Below the pieces are notes generated by a model. It was given only the letters and a program-made list of their open reading frames with translations. It did no database searches and was not told where the DNA came from. The position numbers and the translations under genes were made by a program. DNA of 26,436 bases from Streptomyces virginiae (GTDB lineage: Bacteria; Actinomycetota; Actinomycetes; Streptomycetales; Streptomycetaceae), in NCBI RefSeq assembly GCF_000720455.1, contig NZ_JOAK01000047.1, forward strand, positions 1 through 26,436, in the 5' to 3' direction. Below, one piece after another: positions 21,368 to 26,436 of the stretch (the stretch's first letter is position 1; each line of letters begins with the position of its first letter).

Positions 21368-21529
21368 GGGGTGTCTTGTCGATCAGGCCGGATCAGGGAG
21401 CGGCGGAGGGCGCCGTGGATCGCAAGGCGGACGAGGGAGGCGACGCGGAGCGTCGTCGAGTGAGGACAACGCCGCGAGGCGCGGCGCCCTCCGCCGCGAG
21501 CCCGGCATGATCGGCGAGGCACCCCCTAG
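21364..21529. mobile_element. MITE-like inverted-repeat element, 166 bp
   Basis: The ends are CTAGGGGGTGTCTTGTCGAT and, on the opposite strand, CTAGGGGGTGCCTCGCCGAT; they agree at 19 of 22 positions through the final CA. Inside, GCGGCGGAGGGCGCCG (21400-21415) pairs exactly with 21482-21497, and the centre forms a further hairpin, CGACGC-GGA-GCGTCG (21441-21455). The whole element can therefore fold into one long nested cruciform. It encodes nothing. CTAG at both ends could be a target duplication, as made by IS5-family (IS427 group) transposases. From memory, very similar sequences occur in many Streptomyces genomes. The left end supplies the stop codon of the ATPase gene, and the right end lies 42 bp before hemB. 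Confidence 0.75.
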
Positions 21530-21571
21530 GCTTGGTGCGACTGCTGTCGAAGCTCGAAGAGGCGACTGAAG

Positions 21572-22573
21572 ATGAGCGCGTACGGATCCTTCCCCGGTTC
21601 GCGGCCCCGCCGGCTGCGCACCACCCCGGCGATGCGGCGCATGGTCGCGGAGAACCGGCTGCACCCCTCGGACCTGATCCTCCCGGCCTTCGTACGCGAG
21701 GGCATCAGCGAGCCCCTCCCCATCTCGGCGATGCCGGGCGTGGTCCAGCACACCCGTGACACCCTGCGGAAGGCGGCGGTCGAGGCGGTCGAGGCGGGCG
21801 TCGCGGGGATCATGCTCTTCGGCGTCCCGGCGGACGAGAACAAGGACGCGCTCGGCACGGCCGGCACCGAGCCGGACGGCATCCTGCAGGTCGCGATCCG
21901 CGACGTGAAGGCCGAGGTCGGCGACGACCTCGTGATCATGTCGGACCTGTGCCTGGACGAGTACACCGACCACGGCCACTGCGGCGTCCTCGACGAGAAC
22001 GGGCGCGTCGACAACGACGCGACGCTGGAGCGCTACGCCGAGATGGCGCAGGTCCAGGCCGACGCGGGCGTCCACGTCGTGGGTCCCAGCGGAATGATGG
22101 ACGGTCAGGTCGGTGTCATCCGAGACGCCCTCGACGAGACCGGGCACGAGGACGTGTCGATCCTCGCCTACACGGCGAAGTACACCTCCGCCTTCTACGG
22201 CCCCTTCCGCGAGGCCGTCGCCTCCTCCCTCCAGGGCGACCGCAAGACGTACCAGCAGGACCCGGCCAACGCCCGCGAGTCCCTGCGGGAGCTGGCCCTC
22301 GACCTGGAGGAGGGCGCGGACATGGTGATGGTCAAGCCGGCCGGCCCCTACCTCGACATCCTGTACCGGGTCGCGCAGGCGGTGGACGTACCGGTGGCGG
22401 CGTACCAGATCAGCGGCGAGTTCGCGATGATCGAGGCGGCCGCGGAGAAGGGCTGGATCGAGCGGGACCGGGCCATCCTGGAGACCCTGCTGGGCATCAA
22501 GCGCGCGGGCGCGGACACGATCCTCACCTACTGGGCCACCGAGGTGGCGGGCTGGCTCCGCGAGACCCGCTGA
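21572..22573 (+). CDS. hemB: Delta-aminolevulinic acid dehydratase (porphobilinogen synthase)
   Basis: This 333-residue enzyme condenses two 5-aminolevulinates to porphobilinogen, feeding HemC. The Schiff-base lysines are Lys203 in [13 protein letters not shown] and Lys255 in [13 protein letters not shown]. The metal site reads [14 protein letters not shown] (125-138). Compared with the three-cysteine zinc site (C-x-C...C), the middle cysteine is Asp129 while Cys127 and Cys137 remain, so it is neither the pure zinc nor the pure magnesium type. [10 protein letters not shown] is the conserved substrate loop. ATG 21572 begins 42 bp after the MITE-like element, with AGAGG about 9 nt upstream as a modest SD. 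It is set apart from hemD by the inserted block and must have its own promoter, which I could not identify with confidence. Confidence 0.96.
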   Translation: MSAYGSFPGSRPRRLRTTPAMRRMVAENRLHPSDLILPAFVREGISEPLPISAMPGVVQHTRDTLRKAAVEAVEAGVAGIMLFGVPADENKDALGTAGTEPDGILQVAIRDVKAEVGDDLVIMSDLCLDEYTDHGHCGVLDENGRVDNDATLERYAEMAQVQADAGVHVVGPSGMMDGQVGVIRDALDETGHEDVSILAYTAKYTSAFYGPFREAVASSLQGDRKTYQQDPANARESLRELALDLEEGADMVMVKPAGPYLDILYRVAQAVDVPVAAYQISGEFAMIEAAAEKGWIERDRAILETLLGIKRAGADTILTYWATEVAGWLRETR

Positions 22574-22592
22574 CGGCTCTCCCTGAGGGCCC

Positions 22593-22943
22593 CTACGGCC
22601 AGTCGACGAGACCGTGGAAGACCATGAAGTCGACGACGACGGCGACCGGGGCGATCACGGCCGGCCACACCCTGGCGGCGGCATTGCGCCGCTGCCAGGG
22701 CAGTGCCCACGCGGTGAGCAGTACGACCAGGGCCACCAGCAGGCCGAACCCGAAGACGGGGAACGCGACGCCGTAGGAGGCGTCGAACCGGTCGCTCACC
22801 TCGCCTCCGCACGCGTCGCAGGCCATCGGGGCCAGCCCGACGAAGAAGAACGCGACGGCCGCCATCGGCAGCGTCAGCAGGGTGGAGACGAGCGGCGCGA
22901 CGAAGGCACGCGGATGGCGGGCCGTGTCCGGGGGCTGGGTCAT
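22593..22943 (-). CDS. Small membrane protein with a CxxC motif
   Basis: This 116-residue protein has three predicted membrane helices at about 17-40, 60-82 and 90-112. The loop between the first two contains ACDACGGE (Cys42 and Cys45), probably on the outer face, where the pair could form a disulfide or bind metal. I recognise no named family. The start is ATG 22943, with GGGG just upstream and GGCGGAG further out. It converges on hemB with only 19 nt between stop codons, and I see no good terminator there. Good third-position GC and a clean membrane topology support it as real. Confidence 0.72.
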   Translation of the reverse strand: MTQPPDTARHPRAFVAPLVSTLLTLPMAAVAFFFVGLAPMACDACGGEVSDRFDASYGVAFPVFGFGLLVALVVLLTAWALPWQRRNAAARVWPAVIAPVAVVVDFMVFHGLVDWP

Positions 22944-23050
22944 GGCCCCAGTGAACTCCGCCGGAACAGCCCGAGCATGAGTGCCCGTACTCAGGCTCGC
23001 GGCTCGATGAGCTGCGTTCTCGTAGGCACAGGTGCGCACTTGCCAGAGTG

Positions 23051-23257
23051 ATGACCGTGACCCGTTCCGAGTTGGATGACGAGCTGACCCGATTCCTTCA
23101 GGGCTCGACCTCGCCGTCATGGTCCGTGAGAGCAGCCCCGGGACGGGGTCTGGCAGCCGTTGCGGAGATTCCCGAAGCACTGGGCTTGGCGTCGACATCG
23201 GATGCGGACGGCGACGTGAGCAGGGAAGCCCGCAGGATTCTCGAACCCCAGCGGTGA
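23051..23257 (+). pseudogene. Probable remnant of a HEAT-repeat protein, or small hypothetical protein
   Basis: The 68-residue frame begins MTVTRSELDDELTRFLQG and continues SVRAAPGRGLAAVAEIPEA. That looks like the first repeat of a Streptomyces HEAT-repeat family I recall (start ...SVRARAGRRLAAVADIPEA). After it, the sequence loses the repeat pattern (LGLASTSDADGDVSREARRI) and stops. It could be a truncated, decayed copy or a genuine short gene. No good SD precedes ATG 23051 (or the adjacent GTG 23048). Neighbours give no clue. Confidence 0.4.
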
Positions 23258-23412
23258 CCTGCCACGCGGTCGACGTGCCGGTCAGCCGCGGCGGGAGCCG
23301 ATCGGCCGGTGCGGGGCGGCTCCGGGTGCGCGGGGGGCTCGTAGCTCCGCTCGCGCCCGTGGCGGCGCGGGCGCACCCTGGAGGGATAGGTGACCCCTGG
23401 AGGTGATGCACC

Positions 23413-23685
23413 ATGGCCACGCTCGTCGGGTGGCATGTGGAGCTCGAATTCACCGAGGAGGGCCACCGCACCAGTGCGGCGGCCCTGGTAAGGCTCGGGG
23501 ACGGCTCCGAGATCAGGGCGCGGGGCTATGCCTTGCGTCACCCCTCCGACCCGGAACAGATGAGGGTCGGGGAAGAGATCGCGGGCGCTCGTGCGCTCAT
23601 GGATCTCGCGCAGCAGATGCTGCAGAAGGCCCACTCGGAGATCGACGAGGCGACGGGCCGTCATTCCTACCCGCTCAACCGCTGA
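23413..23685 (+). CDS. DUF1876 domain protein
   Basis: This 90-residue single-domain protein matches the Streptomyces DUF1876 family: VGWHVELEFTEEGHRTSAAALVRL, GSEIRARGYALRHPSD, RVGEEIAGARALMDLAQQML, ending GRHSYPLN. The alpha-beta pattern has been compared with double-stranded RNA-binding folds, but no function is established to my knowledge. A near-ideal SD (GGAGGTGAT) lies 4-12 nt before ATG 23413. The short frame beginning at 23403 in another phase is a shadow. The gene stands alone and ends 20 nt before a strong hairpin. Confidence 0.9.
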   Translation: MATLVGWHVELEFTEEGHRTSAAALVRLGDGSEIRARGYALRHPSDPEQMRVGEEIAGARALMDLAQQMLQKAHSEIDEATGRHSYPLNR

Positions 23686-23705
23686 GCGGACGGGCGGACC
23701 ACCGG

Positions 23706-23741
23706 CCCGCTGAGGGGCTCCCGACGGAGCCGCTCAGCGGG
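23706..23741. terminator. Bidirectional hairpin between DUF1876 and the ABC permease
   Basis: CCCGCTGAGGGGCTCC and GGAGCCGCTCAGCGGG pair over 16 bp with one mismatch around a CGAC loop. The permease stop codon lies inside the right arm. It can end both convergent transcripts. Confidence 0.8.
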
Positions 23742-24492
23742 TCCTGCTGCGGAACAGGACGCCCGCCAGGGTCATGGCCACGGCGGTGATGCCCGCGCAC
23801 CAGGTCAGGGCCGTCCAGGGGGCGCTTCCCGCGGGCTGCGCGAGGAGCAGCGCGCGCAGGGACTCGATCACCGGGGTCAGCGGCTGGTGCTCGGCGAAGC
23901 CGTGCAGCCAGCCGGGCATGGTCTCGATGGGGACGAAGGCGCTGGACGGGTAGGGCAGGAACATCATCAGGAAGGTGAAGCCACCCGCCGCTTCCGGGGT
24001 CTTGGCGAGCAGGCCGAGTACGGCGGCCAGCCACGAGATCGCCGTGATGTACGCCAGCAGCAGGCCGGCGGCGGCGAGGTAGGCGGCCGGGCCGGCCTGG
24101 GGCCGGAAGCCGATGGCGAGGGCGACGGCGAGGACGAGGGTGGTGGAGAGCAGGTTGCGCAGGACGGAGGCGGCGACGTGTCCGGCCAGGATGGGGATGC
24201 CGCCGATGTCGAGGGTGCGGAAGCGGTCGATGACGCCGGTCCGCATGTCGTCGGCGACGCTGACGGCGGTGGAGGCCGCGCCGAAGCCCGCGCAGAGCAG
24301 CATGGCGCCGGGGACCACGTACGTCACGTACTGCGTCCCGGTGTCGATGGCCCCGCCGAAGAAGTAGACGAAGATCAGCATCAGCATCACGGGCAGCATC
24401 AGGGCGGCGATCAGGGCGTCCGGGCTGCGGCGGCTGATGCGCAGGCTGCGGCCGGCCAGGGCGAGGGCGCTCGCGGGTGCGGCGGTGGTCAT
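23734..24492 (-). CDS. ABC-2 type exporter permease (DrrB-like)
   Basis: This 252-residue membrane protein has about six helices in the ABC-2 layout. A cytoplasmic N-terminus (LALAGRSLRISRRSPDALIAA) leads into helix one (LMLPVMLMLIFVYFF). The conserved GVIDRFRTLDIGGIPILAG cytoplasmic coupling segment follows. Further helices come next, and a re-entrant region with FLMMFLPYPSSAFVPIETMPGWL, the typical DrrB/NodJ motif. Its start overlaps the ATPase gene stop by 4 nt (ATGA), so the two make one exporter. Such pairs export drugs, antibiotics or lipids; the substrate here is unknown. The divergent TetR gene suggests induction by a small molecule. Confidence 0.92.
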   Translation of the reverse strand: MTTAAPASALALAGRSLRISRRSPDALIAALMLPVMLMLIFVYFFGGAIDTGTQYVTYVVPGAMLLCAGFGAASTAVSVADDMRTGVIDRFRTLDIGGIPILAGHVAASVLRNLLSTTLVLAVALAIGFRPQAGPAAYLAAAGLLLAYITAISWLAAVLGLLAKTPEAAGGFTFLMMFLPYPSSAFVPIETMPGWLHGFAEHQPLTPVIESLRALLLAQPAGSAPWTALTWCAGITAVAMTLAGVLFRSRTR

Positions 24493-25478
24493 CGGTCAGC
24501 TCCCGTCAGGGTGAGGAACACGTCGTCGAGGGTGGCGGTGCGGACGGCGAAGCGGTCCACGGCGGTGCGGTCCGGGTCGAGTTCGTCGAGGAGGGCGCGG
24601 ACGTGGGCGGCGCTCCCGTCGGTGGTGACGCCGAGGGTGAGGTCGTCCGGGGCGAGGTGGACGGCGCGCGGGGCGAGGGCCTCGTAGGCGGCCCGGGTGG
24701 TGAGGGTGAGATCCAGGCGGTGGCCGGCGACGCGCGCCTTGAGCTCGGCGGGCGTCCCCTCGGCGGCGATCCGCCCGTCGGCGAGGACGGCGACGCGGTC
24801 GGCGAGCCGGTCGGCCTCCTCCAGGTACTGGGTGGTGAGCAGGACGGTCGTGCCGTCGGCGCGCAGTTCCCGTACGAGTTCCCACAGGTCCTGGCGGCTG
24901 CGCGGGTCGAGGCCGGTGGTCGGTTCGTCGAGGAAGATCACCTCGGGGCGGGAGACGAGGCTCGCGGCGAGGTCGAGGCGGCGTCGCATGCCGCCCGAGT
25001 ACGTCTTGGCCGTGCGCGCGGCGGCGTCGGTGAGTCCGAAGCGGTCGAGCAGCTCGTCGGCGCGGGCGCGGGCGGCGCGCGGGGCGAGCCCGCAGAGCCG
25101 GCCCATCATGCGGAGCGTTTCGGCGCCGGTCTGGAGGTCGTCGACGGCGGCGAACTGGCCCGTGAGGCTGATGCGTTCGCGGACGAGGGCCCGCTCGGTG
25201 ACGGTGTGGTGGCCGGCGACGCGGGCGGTGCCCGCGTCGGGGGCGGTGAGGGTGGCGAGGATCCGGACGGTGGTGGTCTTCCCCGCGCCGTTGGGGCCCA
25301 GGAGGGCGAGGACGCTGCCGCTGGGGACGGCGAGGTCGATGCCGTCGAGGACGCGGACGTCGCCGTAGGTCTTGGTCAGCCCGGTGGCGTGGATACCGAG
25401 GGTGCCGGTGGGGTGGACGGCGGTGGCGGTGCCCGTGCCGGTGGCGCCGGAGAGGTGTCCGGAGGCGTGCGTGGTCAT
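24489..25478 (-). CDS. ABC transporter ATP-binding protein (DrrA-like)
   Basis: This 329-residue ATPase powers the adjacent permease. After a Thr/Gly/His-rich N-terminal 25 residues, the nucleotide-binding domain shows Walker A GPNGAGKTT (61-69), the Q loop at Gln108, signature YSGGMRRRLDL (160-170), Walker B VIFLDEPTTGL (180-190) and the switch histidine equivalent in LLTTQYLEEAD. The histidine is replaced by Gln, as is common in DrrA proteins. The C-terminal ~80 residues are the DrrA-type accessory domain ending in LDDVFLTLTG. Start ATG 25478 has GGGAG about 10 nt upstream. It is transcribed away from the TetR gene, with the shared operator between them. Confidence 0.94.
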   Translation of the reverse strand: MTTHASGHLSGATGTGTATAVHPTGTLGIHATGLTKTYGDVRVLDGIDLAVPSGSVLALLGPNGAGKTTTVRILATLTAPDAGTARVAGHHTVTERALVRERISLTGQFAAVDDLQTGAETLRMMGRLCGLAPRAARARADELLDRFGLTDAAARTAKTYSGGMRRRLDLAASLVSRPEVIFLDEPTTGLDPRSRQDLWELVRELRADGTTVLLTTQYLEEADRLADRVAVLADGRIAAEGTPAELKARVAGHRLDLTLTTRAAYEALAPRAVHLAPDDLTLGVTTDGSAAHVRALLDELDPDRTAVDRFAVRTATLDDVFLTLTGADR

Positions 25479-25503
25479 GAGGGATGGTGCTCCCTTCTCC
25501 CTC

Positions 25504-25547
25504 TTCTGCGTATGCCTTACGCTCTTCTGTGTAAGTAATACACAGAA
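25504..25547. promoter_or_regulatory. Double operator between the ABC exporter and TetR genes
   Basis: TTCTGTGTA-AGTAA-TACACAGAA (25525-25547) is a perfect inverted repeat with 9-bp arms. Exactly 21 bp upstream, TTCTGCGTA-TGCCT-TACGC (25504-25522) is a second copy with a decayed outer arm. Two sites two helical turns apart suit binding of two TetR dimers on one face of the DNA. The region is AT-rich compared with its flanks. Confidence 0.85.
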
Positions 25548-25548
25548 C

Positions 25549-25554
25549 TAGGAT
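25549..25554 (+). promoter_or_regulatory. -10 element of the TetR gene
   Basis: TAGGAT is the preferred Streptomyces -10. It starts 1 nt after the perfect operator, so its -35 region would lie inside that operator. This implies autoregulation. The leader would be about 20 nt. Confidence 0.6.
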
Positions 25555-25580
25555 GGGGGTCAATCGAGGAGTGGGCGGTC

Positions 25581-26420
25581 ATGGCGGACGAGGACGACGA
25601 GGGCGGCGAGGGCGGCGAGGGCGGCGGGACCGGGCTTCCGGCCAGCCTGGAAATGGCCTGGGGCCTCCGCGAACGCCCCGGCAAGGGGCCGCGCCCCACG
25701 CTCACGCTGCCGCGCATCGTGGAGACGGCCGTGACGCTGGCCGCCGGTGAGGGGATGGACGCCGTCTCCATGGGCCGGGTGGCCAAGGAGCTGGGCGTCT
25801 CGACGATGTCCCTCTACCGGTACGTCACGGCGAAGGAAGAGCTCTACATCCTGATGTCGGACGCGGGCGTCGGGGCCCCGCCGGCACTGCCGCCCGAGGC
25901 GGACGGGTGGGGCTGGCGCGAGCTGCTGTCGCAGTGGGCCTTCGACCAGCGGGCGGTGCTCATGGCCAACCCGTGGATCCTGCGCATCCCGATCACCGGG
26001 GCGCCGGTCAGCCCGAACCAGCTGGCCTGGATGGAACGCGGGCTGGCGGCGCTGGCGGACACGGGGCTGGGGGAGGGCGAGAAGATCTCGACGATCATCC
26101 TCATCGGCGGCCTGGTCCGTAACGAGGCGACGATGGCCGCCGACATGATGGACGCCATCGTGAAGTCCGGCGTCTCGCCGGACCAGGTGCTGGGCCAGTA
26201 CGTGCGCACGCTGCGGCTGATGACCGGCCCGGACACGCACCCGGCCGTGACGCGACTGCTGGAGTCGGACGCGTTCACGGGCTCGGACGAGCCGGACTTC
26301 CAGTTCCGCTTCGGCCTGAACCGCATCCTGGACGGCCTGGCGACGCGCGTCGCGAGCGGGCGGACGGACGGCGACCCGGGCCCGGGGCCGGGGCCGGGGC
26401 CGAGGCCGGGCGGGGTGTGA
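25581..26420 (+). CDS. TetR-family transcriptional regulator
   Basis: This 279-residue repressor has an acidic/Gly-rich N-terminus. The TetR DNA-binding domain lies at about 42-92 (TLPRIVETAVTLAAGEGMDA, VSMGRVAKELGVSTMSLYRYV, then KEELYILM), and a C-terminal ligand-binding domain of the TetR_C type runs to about 260. The tail after residue 262 is a run of Gly-Pro pairs. Start ATG 25581 has GAGGAG about 9 nt upstream. Its divergent position, the symmetrical operator between, and the DrrAB-type exporter beyond argue that it represses both the exporter and itself until a ligand, probably the exported drug, binds. The natural ligand is unknown. The gene ends 16 nt before the window edge and appears complete. 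Confidence 0.92.
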   Translation: MADEDDEGGEGGEGGGTGLPASLEMAWGLRERPGKGPRPTLTLPRIVETAVTLAAGEGMDAVSMGRVAKELGVSTMSLYRYVTAKEELYILMSDAGVGAPPALPPEADGWGWRELLSQWAFDQRAVLMANPWILRIPITGAPVSPNQLAWMERGLAALADTGLGEGEKISTIILIGGLVRNEATMAADMMDAIVKSGVSPDQVLGQYVRTLRLMTGPDTHPAVTRLLESDAFTGSDEPDFQFRFGLNRILDGLATRVASGRTDGDPGPGPGPGPRPGGV

Positions 26421-26436
26421 GGGGGCGGGGCTCGGG

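Noticed and set aside
24477..25538. Plus-strand frame opposite the ABC ATPase gene
   Set aside because: Gly/Val/Glu-rich shadow; the minus strand encodes a complete Walker A, signature and Walker B.
1..26436. CRISPR array, tRNA genes, phage or defence island
   Set aside because: No regularly spaced repeats, cloverleaf genes, integrase or defence-type proteins were seen on reading either strand.

Overview
The window comes from a high-GC actinomycete and almost certainly from a Streptomyces chromosome. The support is the strong third-position GC bias, the frequent GTG and TTG starts, and the developmental pair bldN/rsbN. It also carries rex-hemA-hemC-hemD in the Streptomyces order, and typical Streptomyces families (DUF397, DUF5753-type XRE regulator, RsbW-like ATPase, DUF1876).

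Layout. (1) 1-90: the 3' end of a 5S rRNA and the terminator of an rRNA operon. (2) 175-4150: four same-strand genes for a HAD phosphatase, an MFS permease, an AcuC/HDAC-like deacylase and a phosphatase-annotated conserved protein. The first three have a -10-like hexamer 6-8 nt before the ATG and no clear Shine-Dalgarno (SD), which suggests leaderless mRNAs. (3) 4151-6940: a small BldC/MerR-like HTH regulator (the bdtA position in S. coelicolor), a 32-residue ribosomal protein bS22, an atypical SDR epimerase and a lysophospholipid-type acyltransferase, closed by a perfect bidirectional hairpin. (4) 6941-10572, minus strand: anti-sigma factor rsbN, ECF sigma factor bldN, and a SerB-like HAD-IB phosphatase. 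A sequence matching the sigma-BldN promoter lies in front of rsbN. (5) 10767-16532: a glutaredoxin-like protein, then the translationally coupled operon rex-hemA-hemC-hemD. It is preceded by a near-perfect Rex operator overlapping the promoter and followed by a terminator. (6) 16621-21529: a probable insertion between hemD and hemB. It holds an ankyrin/HEAT repeat protein, a secreted Tap-type peptidase, an XRE/DUF397 pair diverging from an RsbW-like ATPase across a perfect 28-bp palindrome, and a 166-bp MITE-like inverted-repeat element. (7) 21572-22573: hemB. (8) 22593-26436: a small CxxC membrane protein, a probable HEAT-protein remnant, a DUF1876 protein, and a DrrAB-type ABC exporter diverging from a TetR regulator across a symmetrical operator.

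How the genes work together. The core order HTH - bS22 - epimerase - acyltransferase - HAD-IB phosphatase - glutaredoxin - hemA - hemC - hemD - hemB matches the mycobacterial block I know as Rv0500A-Rv0512, so it is an old actinobacterial neighbourhood. Here it has received bldN/rsbN and rex, which Streptomyces generally share, and the hemD-hemB insertion. The hem genes make uroporphyrinogen III from glutamyl-tRNA, and Rex links that operon to the NADH/NAD+ ratio. BldN and RsbN are the sigma/anti-sigma switch for aerial development. Outside the core, each accessory regulator faces its likely target across a symmetrical site.

I see no wholly new defence or mobile system. The observations most worth following are the sigma-BldN promoter, the MITE-like element, the two palindromic operators at divergent promoters, the leaderless pattern, and the missing catalytic tyrosine in the epimerase.
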